Origin: Enterococcus plantarum
Lineage (GTDB): Bacteria; Bacillota; Bacilli; Lactobacillales; Enterococcaceae
NCBI RefSeq assembly: GCF_001730295.1
Contig: NZ_MIKA01000001.1
Location: forward strand, 62,001-126,000
Reading direction: 5' to 3'
Length of the DNA: 64,000 bases
Part shown: positions 48,904 to 58,273 of the stretch, piece by piece
Layout: every line of letters begins with the position of its first letter
Position numbering within the stretch: position 1 is the first letter of the stretch
The notes under the pieces: generated by a model
What the model saw: only the letters and a program-made list of their open reading frames with translations
The model's database searches: none
What the model was told of the DNA's origin: nothing
Position numbers and translations under genes: made by a program

Positions 48904-49695
48904 ATGACTTTAGGGGAAACGAAAGGGATTATTTTATTTACCAAAGACTACAAAGAAAAAGATAAATTAGTCAAAATTTTTACGGAATCTTTTGGTAAAT
49001 TGATGTTTTTTGTCAAAGGAGCACATCGCAAAAATAATCCGATTGGTCCTGCTATTTTGCCTTTTACAGAAGCCATATATATTGGGGACTTTAGATTAGA
49101 TGGATTGTCATTTTTGAATGGAAGCAAAGAAGTCCAAGCATTTCGAATGATCCAGAGTGACATTTTTATAAACGCTTATGCAACCTATATTTTAAATTTA
49201 GTGGATGCGGCAATCGATGATCGGACTTACGATCCCAACTTGTATCATTTTGTTCAGCAGGCATTGCGTTTGTTAAACGAGGATAAAGATGCGGAGATTA
49301 TCACAAACATCTTTGAAATCCAGTTATTAAGTCGTTTTGGTATTACGCCTGAATGGACACATTGTGCAGTCTGTGAAGAAACGCGGGGGAAATTTGACTA
49401 TTCTTCGAAGTATAGCGGGGTTCTTTGTGAGCGACATTGGCATCTTGATAACCATCGTTACCATGCCGATCCAAGAGCAATTCATTTCATTCGTCTTTTT
49501 TCTGCGATTTCATATGATAAGGTTCAGGATATCAATGTTAAGTCAGAAACAAAGGCAGCAATCAGGCAAACGATTGATGAACTATATGATGAGTATGTTG
49601 GGATCAATCTAAAGAGTAAGAAATTTATCGATCAAATGAAAAGTTGGGAAGATACTTTGAAACTACCAAGACGAAAAATAAAGGACGAAGAATGA
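48904..49695 (+). CDS. recO: DNA repair protein RecO
   Basis: A 263-residue recombination mediator that loads RecA with RecF/RecR. It has the N-terminal OB fold (TLGETKGIILFTKDYKEKDK) and a zinc site with CAVCEE and C of VLCERHW (about 156-180). AGGAGGCG precedes the ATG. A TATAAT-like stretch lies upstream but was not assigned. Confidence 0.94.
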   Translation: MTLGETKGIILFTKDYKEKDKLVKIFTESFGKLMFFVKGAHRKNNPIGPAILPFTEAIYIGDFRLDGLSFLNGSKEVQAFRMIQSDIFINAYATYILNLVDAAIDDRTYDPNLYHFVQQALRLLNEDKDAEIITNIFEIQLLSRFGITPEWTHCAVCEETRGKFDYSSKYSGVLCERHWHLDNHRYHADPRAIHFIRLFSAISYDKVQDINVKSETKAAIRQTIDELYDEYVGINLKSKKFIDQMKSWEDTLKLPRRKIKDEE

Positions 49696-50113
49696 GACAA
49701 GACTGTATCTTAACTTTAAATCGTTAAGCAGTAGTATGTATAGTTGATTTTTATCGAGATCCTTATAATATCATCAAGTAGACAAATATTCCGTTTAGTC
49801 ACAATTTCTTTTGTTTCCAACTTCTCATTTGTATTAGAGTTTTTTTAAGTGGTAAACCTTTTAACTATTGCAGTTTTAGGTGTGGAGGATTCAGATTCAC
49901 TTGATTTCGAAGATTGTTTTTCATTTTTTCTTTAGCCAGAACGATAGCGTGGTTGAAAGCAGAACGTTACACTTCTGGACTTATCATTAAAAGACAATAC
50001 GAATGTTGTAGCATTATCGTTTTTTTCTGAAAGCTCAAGATACCTATCATGTACATAAGAGACAGAGAGAAAGCAATTTATGGCTTGTGTCTTATGATAA
50101 TTCGAAAAATGAT
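49696..50113. other. 418-base gap without an intact gene
   Basis: Nothing certain is coded between recO and the glyQS promoter. Short open fragments on the plus strand around 49950-50080 could be a decayed small exported protein, but they need several frame changes and matched nothing I recognise. No terminator or repeat with strong support was found. Confidence 0.4.
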
Positions 50114-50142
50114 TTGACATCTAATCAATCAACGATTATTAT
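50114..50142 (+). promoter_or_regulatory. promoter of the glycine T-box operon
   Basis: TTGACA and TATTAT are exactly 17 bases apart, about 47 bases before the T-box stem I. Confidence 0.88.
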
Positions 50143-50189
50143 AAAGAGTAATTAAATAAATACGTTGAAAAAGAAGAGTAAAAAGAACT

Positions 50190-50348
50190 GCTGTTAGAGC
50201 GAATCTGGGAAAGTGTAAGCCAGATACAAGCAACTTTTGAAGGGCGCTTTTGAGTATTATTAAACGAAGCTGCCGGTAGTTATATCGGAAGTAGGGTGGA
50301 ACCGCGATTATTCGTCCCTATGTCTCATGGAGGCATAGGGACTTTTTT
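50190..50348 (+). ncRNA. glycine T-box riboswitch with terminator
   Basis: The T-box core AGTAGGGTGGAACCGCG is at 50290-50306, and GTCCCTATG / CATAGGGAC with T6 (50314-50348) is the terminator, which the core would replace with an antiterminator on uncharged tRNA. A compact stem I (AGAGCG / CGCTTT, with TCTGG / CCAGA inside) occupies 50196-50250, with a GGC triplet suited to a glycine specifier at its lower strand. It lies before glyQS, so glycyl-tRNA is the expected signal. Confidence 0.9.
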
Positions 50349-50392
50349 GTTTTCTCGCTAAACGGATGTTTTACTAAAAAAGGAGGGGCAGT

Positions 50393-50635
50393 ATGGATTT
50401 CACTGTACGATTTTTACCTGCTGATTTTTCAGAGAATCGATTAAACGTGTTATCACTTGTTAAACTATCAGTACAAATCAAAGAAAGTGACGGTACAGTC
50501 ATCGAAGAATTTGAAACGAATCCTAGCGAAAAGAGTTACAAAATTAATACGGAACTCACGCCAACAATGAAGGTTGAAGTATCTGTTGTGCCAAATGAAG
50601 TCATTGAGTTTTATCCAGTTGTCACAGCTTTATAA
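50393..50635 (+). CDS. unknown 80-residue protein in the glyQS leader
   Basis: An 80-residue protein with a strong AAGGAGGGG ribosome binding site, no signal peptide and no membrane helix. Alternating hydrophobic residues (VRFLPADF, VKLSVQIKES, MKVEVSVVPNEVIEF) suggest a small beta-sandwich. I do not recognise the family. It lies after the T-box terminator and 103 bases before glyQ, so it should be controlled by glycyl-tRNA charging. Confidence 0.75.
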   Translation: MDFTVRFLPADFSENRLNVLSLVKLSVQIKESDGTVIEEFETNPSEKSYKINTELTPTMKVEVSVVPNEVIEFYPVVTAL

Positions 50636-50738
50636 AGAAATCGGTTCGTTTTGAGTAGAAAAAAACTTCATAGCTTATTTTACTGAATTTTAGTCAAAGC
50701 GAGCTACGCTTTTTAGTATTTAAAATAGGAGGATCACA

Positions 50739-51647
50739 ATGGAAAAAAAACTGACAGTTCAAGAAATGATTTTAACATTACAAAAATTTTGGTCATCAAA
50801 TGGTTGTATGCTAATGCAAGCATATGACACAGAAAAAGGAGCAGGTACAATGAGTCCATATACTTTTTTACGAGCAATTGGACCAGAACCATGGAATGCT
50901 GCTTATGTAGAGCCTTCAAGAAGACCAGCAGATGGACGTTATGGCGAAAACCCTAACCGTTTGTATCAACATCATCAATTTCAAGTTGTGATGAAGCCTT
51001 CACCTGAAAACATTCAGGAGTTGTATTTAGAAAGTCTAGAGTTGCTAGGAATCGACCCATTAGCGCATGATATCCGTTTTGTCGAAGATAACTGGGAAAA
51101 TCCTTCAATGGGGTGTGCTGGTCTAGGATGGGAAGTTTGGCTAGATGGTATGGAAATTACTCAGTTTACGTATTTCCAGCAAGTAGGCGGACTAGCTTGC
51201 CATCCCGTTACTTCAGAAATCACTTATGGAATCGAGCGACTAGCGTCTTATATTCAAGAAGTAGAAAGTGTTTACGATTTAGAATGGACACAAGGTGTTA
51301 AGTACGGAGAAATTTTCAATCAGCCAGAGTATGAACATTCCAAATATTCATTTGAAATTAGCAATCAAGATATGTTACTAGAAAACTTTGATAAATTTGA
51401 AAAAGAAGCGAAACGTTGTATTGATGAAAGTTTAGTTCATCCTGCGTATGATTATATTTTGAAATGTAGTCACACTTTTAATTTATTAGATGCTCGTGGC
51501 GCTGTTTCAGTGACAGAGCGTGCTGGATATTTAGCACGCATCAGAAATTTAGCAAAAGCTGTGGCAAAAATTTTCGTCGCTGAACGTGAAAAATTAGGAT
51601 TCCCACTTTTAAACAAAGAAAATCAAACAACTAAGGAGGCAAAATAA
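50739..51647 (+). CDS. glyQ: glycyl-tRNA synthetase alpha subunit
   Basis: A 302-residue class II catalytic subunit of the tetrameric bacterial GlyRS. The diagnostic opening [26 protein letters not shown]-like region ([19 protein letters not shown]) and [20 protein letters not shown] are present. AGGAGG lies 9 bases before the ATG. It is next to glyS by one base. Confidence 0.97.
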   Translation: MEKKLTVQEMILTLQKFWSSNGCMLMQAYDTEKGAGTMSPYTFLRAIGPEPWNAAYVEPSRRPADGRYGENPNRLYQHHQFQVVMKPSPENIQELYLESLELLGIDPLAHDIRFVEDNWENPSMGCAGLGWEVWLDGMEITQFTYFQQVGGLACHPVTSEITYGIERLASYIQEVESVYDLEWTQGVKYGEIFNQPEYEHSKYSFEISNQDMLLENFDKFEKEAKRCIDESLVHPAYDYILKCSHTFNLLDARGAVSVTERAGYLARIRNLAKAVAKIFVAEREKLGFPLLNKENQTTKEAK

Positions 51648-51648
51648 T

Positions 51649-53730
51649 ATGGCGAAAGATTTATTACTTGAAATTGGTTTGGAAGAAATGCCAGCTCATA
51701 TTGTCAGCCCAAGTCGTTTACAATTGGAAAACAAAATAGTAAAATTCTTAGACGAAAATAACTTAACGTATGAAACTGTTCAAAGTTTCTCGACGCCTCG
51801 TCGTTTAGCGATTCGTGTGACGAAATTACCTGAGCAACAAGAAGATACACAAGAAGAAGTAAAAGGTCCTGCTAGAAAAATTGCGCAAGATGCTGAAGGT
51901 CACTGGAGTAAAGCAGCTGAAGGATTCGTTAGAGGTCAAGGTTTGACGACGGATGCAATTACATTTAAAGAACTGAATGGTGTGGAATATGTTTATGTGA
52001 CAAAGCATAATCAAGGTCAAAAAACGATTGATGTATTAACTGGTTTGAAAGATGTGATTACTAGTTTAACATTCCCTGTTACAATGCATTGGGCTGATTA
52101 TGATTTTGAGTATATTCGCCCGATTCACTGGATCGTAGCTTTACTGGATGATGAAATTATTCCTTTTTCTGTACTCGATGTAACGACTGATAAAAGTTCT
52201 CGAGGACACCGTTTCTTAGGTGATGATGTAACGTTCAATCACTCAGCTGAATACGAAGAAAAAATGAAAGAACAATTTGTTATTGTAGATCCTAATGAAA
52301 GAAAAGCGCTGATTGTAAATCAAGCGAATGAGTTAGCGGATAAAAATAATTGGAAATTGGACTTAGATGAGAAATTGTTGGAAGAAGTCAATAATTTAGT
52401 TGAATACCCAACTGCTTTTGTAGGCGGATTCGATGAAAAATATCTATCAGTTCCAGATGAGGTATTGGTTACATCAATGAAAGAACACCAACGTTATTTT
52501 GACGTCCGGAACGAACAAGGATTATTATTGCCACATTTTATTTCTGTCAGAAATGGAAACAACGTCCATATTGAAAATGTAATCAAAGGAAACGAAAAAG
52601 TTTTGATTGCTCGTTTGGAAGATGCGGAATTTTTCTACAATGAAGATAAAAAATTATCGATCGACGAATGTGTTAATAAATTAAAAAATGTTACTTTCCA
52701 CGAGAAAATCGGTACGATTTACGAAAAAATGCAGCGAGTAGGCATTATTGGACAGATTATCGGAAAGGAAGTTGGTTTATCAGATGCTGAGTTAACAGAT
52801 TTGAAACGAGCTTCTGAAATTTATAAGTTTGATTTAGTCACGAATATGGTGGGTGAATTCCCAGAGTTACAAGGAATCATGGGTGAAAAATATGCTTTGC
52901 TTCATGGCGAAAAACCTGCTGTTGCTCAGGCTATTCGTGAACATTATTTACCAACGTCAAGTGATGGTGCATTACCTGTTTCTGCTATTGGATCTGTTTT
53001 GGCGATTGCTGATAAATTAGACAGCGTATTTTCATTCTTTGCAGTTGGGATGATTCCGAGCGGCTCTAATGATCCTTACGCTTTACGTCGCCAAACATAC
53101 GGTGTGATTCGCATCGTTGAAAGCAAAGGCTGGCAATTCCCGCTAGTTCAATTGCAAGCGGATATTGATGCGGCTGTTAATGCGGATAGTCAAAAATATG
53201 GCATTCAATTAACAAGTGGACAAGAAGAAGTTATTGACTTTGTGAAAGCACGTTTGCGCCAGTTGCTAACCACGAAAGATATTCGGCATGATGTGATCGA
53301 TGCAGTGATTTCGTCTGAGCAAAAAGACTTGGCAAAATTATTTTCATCAGCAGCGATTCTAAAAAATCATCTGTTGGATAAGGATTTCAAACCATCAATG
53401 GAGGCATTGACACGCGTAATCAACTTAGCTAAAAAAGGGCGCGAGTTATTAAATCAGGAAAGTCAAGTTGATGCGACTCTTTTTGAAAATGATGCTGAAA
53501 AAGCATTGCATCAGGCAGTGAATAAAGTAGAAGAGAATTTTAATGAAAATACAATGTCTGAAAATTACCAAGCATTAGTAAACTTACGACCACTGATTGA
53601 GCAGTATTTTGAAAAAACAATGGTTATGGTGGAAAATGAACAAGTGAAAGCGAATCGATTGAAAGAATTGAATCGAATTACTAAAATGGCTTTATCATTA
53701 GCAAGTCTTGACTTATTGATTGTTAAATAA
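51649..53730 (+). CDS. glyS: glycyl-tRNA synthetase beta subunit
   Basis: A 693-residue beta subunit, usual length, needed for tRNA binding and aminoacylation. It begins [16 protein letters not shown], has the HD-like region [10 protein letters not shown] and ends with the anticodon-binding DALR-like region ([20 protein letters not shown]). It is cotranscribed with glyQ under the T-box and closed by a terminator. Confidence 0.97.
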   Translation: MAKDLLLEIGLEEMPAHIVSPSRLQLENKIVKFLDENNLTYETVQSFSTPRRLAIRVTKLPEQQEDTQEEVKGPARKIAQDAEGHWSKAAEGFVRGQGLTTDAITFKELNGVEYVYVTKHNQGQKTIDVLTGLKDVITSLTFPVTMHWADYDFEYIRPIHWIVALLDDEIIPFSVLDVTTDKSSRGHRFLGDDVTFNHSAEYEEKMKEQFVIVDPNERKALIVNQANELADKNNWKLDLDEKLLEEVNNLVEYPTAFVGGFDEKYLSVPDEVLVTSMKEHQRYFDVRNEQGLLLPHFISVRNGNNVHIENVIKGNEKVLIARLEDAEFFYNEDKKLSIDECVNKLKNVTFHEKIGTIYEKMQRVGIIGQIIGKEVGLSDAELTDLKRASEIYKFDLVTNMVGEFPELQGIMGEKYALLHGEKPAVAQAIREHYLPTSSDGALPVSAIGSVLAIADKLDSVFSFFAVGMIPSGSNDPYALRRQTYGVIRIVESKGWQFPLVQLQADIDAAVNADSQKYGIQLTSGQEEVIDFVKARLRQLLTTKDIRHDVIDAVISSEQKDLAKLFSSAAILKNHLLDKDFKPSMEALTRVINLAKKGRELLNQESQVDATLFENDAEKALHQAVNKVEENFNENTMSENYQALVNLRPLIEQYFEKTMVMVENEQVKANRLKELNRITKMALSLASLDLLIVK

Positions 53731-53741
53731 GTATATAGTTT

Positions 53742-53782
53742 AAAAGGTGAGGATCATCGACTAAATGATCCTCGCCTTTTTT
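53742..53782 (+). terminator. terminator after glyQS
   Basis: AAAAGGTGAGGATCAT pairs with ATGATCCTCGCCTTTT, then T. The loop is 7 bases. Confidence 0.9.
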
Positions 53783-53882
53783 AAAGCAAAATTTTTTCAT
53801 AAATGAATTTAACGTGGTACGATAAACTTATCGATTGATAAGGTCATCGTACCTATTTTTATTTTTGGAGGAGGAAGTTAAA

Positions 53883-54178
53883 GTGAAACATTATATGAAA
53901 TAATTTTAGCGTTGCTGCTTTGGCATTTTTAGTACTGGATTTCATCTGGTTGCTTTTCATCGCTAAAAAAATTTATCAAGCCTATTTAGGGTATTTACAC
54001 AGAAGCTCTACTCGGCGTGCTATGTTAGGGAACCTATGAATTATCCAATTTGGTGATAATCAAGGACTGGTTAATATTTGTCACAAAGATTGATTTAGTC
54101 TGGGAGGATTCGTTATTGCTGCGACATGCGGAATACCCGTTTTTGCAGCGCAGTATTTTAATTTGAGGGAAATAATGG
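53883..54178 (+). pseudogene. decayed DUF2177 membrane protein
   Basis: After an AGGAGGAAG site and a GTG, frames read in turn ALAFLVLDFIWLLFIAKKIY, then EALLGVLC*GTYELSNLVIIKDW with a stop, then GGFVIAATCGIPVFA. These match the start, middle (TYDLTNLATLKDW-like) and end of DUF2177 proteins. A large central part is missing and there are at least two frameshifts and one stop. The last fragment runs in frame into the tspO leader. Confidence 0.65.
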
Positions 54179-54207
54179 AAAAAAAGGATTATAAAGGAGG
54201 AATTAAA

Positions 54208-55014
54208 ATGAGTAAAAATCAATCTCTAGGAACAAAAGTGCTTGTAACTGTTATTTATATTGTCATGATTGCAACAAATGCTGCCGCGATTTTATTGCCT
54301 ATGAATGGTATGACGACACAGGAAGTTTCGGATTCATATCCTAATTTGTTTGCACCAGCAGGTTTGACGTTTGCTATATGGTCCGTAATTTATTTGCTGT
54401 TAGCTGGTTTTGTAGTGTATCAGTGGCTTAAACCGGCAGCTCGGTCGATAATAGCTGACCAACAAATTAGTAAAAAAATAAGGGTGTTATTTGTAATTTC
54501 TTCTATATTTAATAGTGTATGGTTAGTGGCATGGCAATATCTGCAAATTAATTTATCTGTTGTTATCATGTTAGGGTTGCTTATTGTGCTGATATATACA
54601 AATTATCTTTTGGCAAATACCAATTTGACGAAGCTGGATTATATCTTTGTAAGATTACCGTTTAGCGTTTATTTTGGTTGGATCACTATTGCGACAATTG
54701 CTAATATCACAGCCTTCTTAGTTGATAAGAACATTGCTTTTCTACAAAACAATCAAGTGTTTTGGACGATTGCGATATTGATTGTTGGCTTGCTAATAAT
54801 TAACGCAACAATTCTTTACAATCGTGATGTTGCTTATGGTTTAGCTACAATTTGGGCTTATTATGGCATTTTGAATAAACATCAATCGACAGATGGTTGG
54901 CACGGTGCCTATCCAGCAATCATTACAACAGTCATGATCTGTTTAGTTATTTTAGTTATCGTATGTATTTATGAACTCTTTTTACTCTTTAAAAGAAAAA
55001 AGAACGTCATCTAA
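54208..55014 (+). CDS. TspO/MBR-related tryptophan-rich membrane protein
   Basis: A 268-residue protein with seven or so membrane segments and the family sequence SYPNLFAPAGLTFAIWSVIY (about residues 45-64), found in a group of long TspO/MBR-like proteins in Firmicutes. Classic TspO binds tetrapyrroles and cholesterol; for this group no function is known. The ATG at 54208 follows AAAGGAGGAAT. TetR-family gene follows, 62 bases later. Confidence 0.75.
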   Translation: MSKNQSLGTKVLVTVIYIVMIATNAAAILLPMNGMTTQEVSDSYPNLFAPAGLTFAIWSVIYLLLAGFVVYQWLKPAARSIIADQQISKKIRVLFVISSIFNSVWLVAWQYLQINLSVVIMLGLLIVLIYTNYLLANTNLTKLDYIFVRLPFSVYFGWITIATIANITAFLVDKNIAFLQNNQVFWTIAILIVGLLIINATILYNRDVAYGLATIWAYYGILNKHQSTDGWHGAYPAIITTVMICLVILVIVCIYELFLLFKRKKNVI

Positions 55015-55076
55015 TCTAGGTTTCTCCGCCAGCTTCTGTTAAAATGATAATGAAATTTATTTTAGGTGGCTACGTA

Positions 55077-55646
55077 ATGGAAAAAGAAACGAAAAATACA
55101 CGAGTCAAAATTATTCAAGTCGCAACACGTTTATTTATGGACAACGGGTATCAGAGTACCTCTACAAGGCAAATTGCACAGTTGGCCGAGGTGACTCAAC
55201 CAAATTTGTATCATCATTTTAAGAATAAAGAAGAAGTTTATGTAGGGGTTATCGAAAGCTTGTTAGGTGATGTAAACAAAGAATTAGTAAAAATTGTTGG
55301 AAATCCAAGTCTGGATACTATTAGTAAATTACAAAAGTTTGCTGAATGTCTGAAAACAAAGCATCCATTTGATTTTGATCTGATGATGCATGATTTCAGG
55401 ACGAACTTAGCTGAAGAAACCCAGATGAAATTATTTTCGCTTTGGAACAGTTCCTATAAAGCACCGTTGTTGAATCTTTTCGAAGAAAGTGACTTTGCTA
55501 TGCGAAACGGCCTATCGCCGGAGATTGCTACAACTCATTTTCTTAATACACTCTCTCCGTATATCAAAACAGAACAAAGTAACGCATCATTAAGTATAAC
55601 TCGAGTTGTTGACCTTTTCGTTTTTGGCGTTTCAGCAACCAAATGA
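55077..55646 (+). CDS. TetR family transcriptional regulator
   Basis: A 189-residue regulator. The N-terminal helix-turn-helix is clear (RLFMDNGYQSTSTRQIAQLA, then VTQPNLYHHFKNKEEVYV); the ligand domain is not recognised. The ATG at 55077 follows AGGTGG; an ATG at 55044 is the alternative. It follows the TspO-like gene and may regulate it. Confidence 0.85.
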   Translation: MEKETKNTRVKIIQVATRLFMDNGYQSTSTRQIAQLAEVTQPNLYHHFKNKEEVYVGVIESLLGDVNKELVKIVGNPSLDTISKLQKFAECLKTKHPFDFDLMMHDFRTNLAEETQMKLFSLWNSSYKAPLLNLFEESDFAMRNGLSPEIATTHFLNTLSPYIKTEQSNASLSITRVVDLFVFGVSATK

Positions 55647-55654
55647 TAAAAAAT

Positions 55655-55779
55655 GAGGTTGGGGCAGAAGTGTTTAACTCCGAGAAATAAGAAGGAATTT
55701 ACGAAAATTGCTCTTCAAATTTTTGTGAATTTCGGCTTATTTCCTAAGGAGTTGCTTCTGCGCCCACCGTTTATTCGGT
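55655..55779. repeat. long palindromic intergenic element, copy 2
   Basis: Nested inverted repeats GGGGCAGAAG / CTTCTGCGCCC, AACTCC / GGAGTT, GAAATAAG / CTTATTTC and GAATTTAC / GTGAATTTC surround a loop with AATTG, the same layout as at 36613-36745. It lies between the TetR gene and the terminator ahead of yidC. Confidence 0.82.
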
Positions 55780-55783
55780 TAAT

Positions 55784-55832
55784 AAGAGCCTGAAACATAA
55801 CCTTTTTAGTTATGTACCAGGCTCTTTTTTTT
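55784..55832. terminator. terminator between TetR and yidC genes
   Basis: AGAGCCTG...ACATAAC pairs with GTTATGT...CAGGCTCT, followed by T8; A-rich flanks allow function on both strands. Confidence 0.8.
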
Positions 55833-56760
55833 ATTTTCTATTTTGTTTTCCAGCATTTCTACCATTTTTAGTAGTAGTTTTTGGAGCTGAAGGTTTTTGT
55901 TTATTTTTATCTTCTGTTGGTGTGACATCTTTACGAGGGACAATCACTTGTTTTGGTGGATTTTGTTTTAGTTCCTCTGCTACTTGAGCTTTGATTCTTG
56001 GTTTTAAAAATTGATTGGTAATCAATGTTTGAATACTACTGAAAATACCACCAACTACCCAATACAATGTTACACCCGCTGGAGAGCTGATTGACATGAA
56101 TACAATCATTAGCGGAGACACGATCAACATTGATTTCATTGTTTTCTTTTGTTCTTCTGGAATACCAATAGTTGAAAGGTATCCTTGAAGTAAGTATGCT
56201 ACACCAGCTAACACAACGAATACAATACTTGGTTGACCAAGGTTAACACCAAAGAATGATGCATCGCCAATTCCTTTTGTATATCGAGCCGCAAAGAATA
56301 AGGCAGAGAAGATTGGCATTTGAATCAATAGAGGTAGACACCCGATACCGCCCATCATACTCATGTTATTTTCCTTGTAAACTTGTTGCATTTCAGCTTG
56401 AGCTTGCATTTGTTCTTCACGAGTCGTGGCTTCTTTTACTTTTGCTTGCGCCGCATCGATTTGGGGCTTGATCGCTTGCATTTTTTCTGTTTGGATCATG
56501 CTTTTTTTGGATTGATTCAATCCTAATGGCATAATAATAAGACGAACAATGATCGTGATAAAGATGATTGCCCAACCGTAATTCCAATCGAAATTATCAA
56601 CGAGGTATGTAATAGCACTACTCATTGGTTTTACAAGTAAATTATAGATGATGCCTTCACCAGTTGGCTGGCCGTCAGAACCTGTTTTTACACATCCAGA
56701 TAAAAACAACACTAGAGAGAATAGACCGGAACTTAAGAGCCACTTATTTAATTTTCTCAT
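55831..56760 (-). CDS. yidC: membrane protein insertase YidC (Oxa1 family)
   Basis: A 309-residue lipoprotein insertase. The signal peptide ends in LFLSGC with lipid-attached C23. The five-helix core (WGWAIIFITIIVRLIIMPL-like segment from about residue 58; GCLPLLIQMPIFSALFFA at about 130) and a basic, lysine-rich C-terminal tail that contacts ribosomes are present. The ATG at 56760 follows GGAAAG. Firmicutes usually have two paralogues (SpoIIIJ/YqjG types). Here it is next to acyP. Confidence 0.93.
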   Translation of the reverse strand: MRKLNKWLLSSGLFSLVLFLSGCVKTGSDGQPTGEGIIYNLLVKPMSSAITYLVDNFDWNYGWAIIFITIIVRLIIMPLGLNQSKKSMIQTEKMQAIKPQIDAAQAKVKEATTREEQMQAQAEMQQVYKENNMSMMGGIGCLPLLIQMPIFSALFFAARYTKGIGDASFFGVNLGQPSIVFVVLAGVAYLLQGYLSTIGIPEEQKKTMKSMLIVSPLMIVFMSISSPAGVTLYWVVGGIFSSIQTLITNQFLKPRIKAQVAEELKQNPPKQVIVPRKDVTPTEDKNKQKPSAPKTTTKNGRNAGKQNRK

Positions 56761-56825
56761 TTTATTCTTTCCTTTTCTAAAAAATTTGCACAAGGTTAAC
56801 TATACTTGAAAAAGCGTTTTTTTTC

Positions 56826-56871
56826 AATAAAAATTAGAAGAATCCGCCTCAAGACTGAGTAAGATTCTTCT
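56826..56871 (-). terminator. terminator after acyP
   Basis: On the minus strand AGAAGAATC and GATTCTTCT form a 9-bp stem followed by AATTTTTATT. Confidence 0.7.
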
Positions 56872-56879
56872 GGACTGAT

Positions 56880-57155
56880 TTAGTTTGTTACTTCAAAGGT
56901 GGTATGCTCTTCGATTAGTGGATCTTCCTGTATATCCATATAGGTCACACGTCCTGCCGGGCTGGGCGAATCTTTGATTTTTTGAATAAACTGATTCATT
57001 TTTTCGTCAGTGCCTACGGATTCGATTGAAACGGATCCATCCTCTTCATTTCGGACGGTACCGTGAATTCCTAGTTCATCAGCCACCATCTTAGTCATAT
57101 AACGAAATCCCACACCTTGGACTCTACCTTGAACATTCATGCGTACTTTTCTCAT
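56880..57155 (-). CDS. acyP: acylphosphatase
   Basis: A 91-residue acylphosphatase, a small alpha/beta protein that hydrolyses acyl phosphates. The phosphate loop VQGRVQGVGFRY includes the catalytic arginine (R18), and GTVRNEEDGSV carries the catalytic asparagine. Divergent from the SpoU methyltransferase gene, as often in Firmicutes. Confidence 0.95.
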   Translation of the reverse strand: MRKVRMNVQGRVQGVGFRYMTKMVADELGIHGTVRNEEDGSVSIESVGTDEKMNQFIQKIKDSPSPAGRVTYMDIQEDPLIEEHTTFEVTN

Positions 57156-57246
57156 TGTTGTACACCTCGCTTTTATTTAAATTCATGATAGCGACTTTTC
57201 AATCTTCTGGCAAGTAAAGTAGTGACTGTCTGATTAAAAAGAATCA

Positions 57247-57255
57247 TGGTATAAT
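57247..57255 (+). promoter_or_regulatory. extended -10 promoter of the SpoU-type gene
   Basis: TGGTATAAT lies 20 bases before the ATG; the -35 region is weak. Confidence 0.5.
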
Positions 57256-57274
57256 GGTCGAGTGAGGTGTGAAA

Positions 57275-58048
57275 ATGAAAGAAATTTTATCGACAAAAAA
57301 TGCAATGATCAAGGAATTAAAAAAATTACATAAAAAAAAGTATCGAGAAGAAAAGCAACAATATATAATTGAAGGATTTCATTTGATTGAAGAAGCTGAG
57401 AAAGCAAACGCTCAAATTGATTGGGTACTTTTTAATCAGCGAGGACGTACGGAGTGGTCGGATTGGTTAGACGAACAGCCACAAGAAAGATTGATTCAGG
57501 TCTCTTATGAGGTGTTAGAATCTCTTTCAGAATTACCTACTCCTCAAGGCATGATCGCAATCATTAGGATGCCTGAGCTTGAGAATACGATACAATTTTC
57601 AGGTGGCTGGCTTCTTTTAGACAATGTTCAAGATCCAGGAAATGTGGGAACGATGATTCGGACTGCCGATGCAGCTGGTCTTTCAGGTGTGATTTTAGGA
57701 GAAGGCTGTTCCGATATTTACAATACGAAGGTGTTAAGGGCTATGCAAGGAAGTAATTACCATTTACCTGTATTATTCAAGCCTTTGGATAATATAATTG
57801 ATATGTTCAAAAAATTAAAGATACCTATTTACGGTACTGAACTAAATCCAGAGGCAATCATCTATCAAAAAATACCCAGGACTAAGAATTATGCTTTAAT
57901 TATGGGGAATGAAGGACAGGGGATTTCACCTAGATTTTTGGAGGAGACTGATCAAAATATCTACATTCCAATTAAAGGTGCAGCGGAATCATTAAATGTA
58001 GCGATTGCAGCGGGGATTTTAATGTACCATTTTGAAAGTGATAACTAA
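57275..58048 (+). CDS. TrmH/SpoU-family RNA 2'-O-methyltransferase (YsgA-like)
   Basis: A 257-residue SPOUT methyltransferase. After a substrate-binding domain (about 1-95), the three SpoU motifs are LLDNVQDPGNVGTMIRTADA (about 115), IMGNEGQGIS (about 208) and IPIKGAAESLNVAIAAGI (about 230). Target is rRNA or tRNA ribose; the family is close to B. subtilis YsgA/RlmB-type. The ATG at 57275 follows GAGGTG. Confidence 0.9.
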   Translation: MKEILSTKNAMIKELKKLHKKKYREEKQQYIIEGFHLIEEAEKANAQIDWVLFNQRGRTEWSDWLDEQPQERLIQVSYEVLESLSELPTPQGMIAIIRMPELENTIQFSGGWLLLDNVQDPGNVGTMIRTADAAGLSGVILGEGCSDIYNTKVLRAMQGSNYHLPVLFKPLDNIIDMFKKLKIPIYGTELNPEAIIYQKIPRTKNYALIMGNEGQGISPRFLEETDQNIYIPIKGAAESLNVAIAAGILMYHFESDN

Positions 58049-58062
58049 ATATACTCTTTATG

Positions 58063-58109
58063 AGACTGAAACGAAATACATGTGCGATGTCGTTTTCAGT
58101 CTTTTTTTT
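58063..58109 (+). terminator. terminator after the SpoU-type gene
   Basis: AGACTGAAACGA pairs with TCGTTTTCAGTCT (one bulge) and T8 follows. Confidence 0.88.
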
Positions 58110-58273
58110 ATTTTAAGAAAATTTTTCTACTAAATTTCTCTGAAATAAGATATAATAAATTAATTATAAAAAGATTTATATAAGTTACATCTGGAGTGGA
58201 GGACGAATTAATTTTTAAACTAAAGGTGAGCTTTCCCCAAATTCAAACAAAAAATTGAAAGAAGGATGAACGT

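Noticed and set aside
49932-50120. Minus-strand open frame in the recO-glyQ gap
   Set aside because: No ribosome binding site, no similarity and it overlaps the glyQS promoter; it is a frame shadow.
50060-50160. Peptide reading YDNSKNDLTSNQSTIIIKSN as part of a decayed gene
   Set aside because: The sequence coincides with a full promoter (TTGACA-17-TATTAT), which explains its constraint better than coding.
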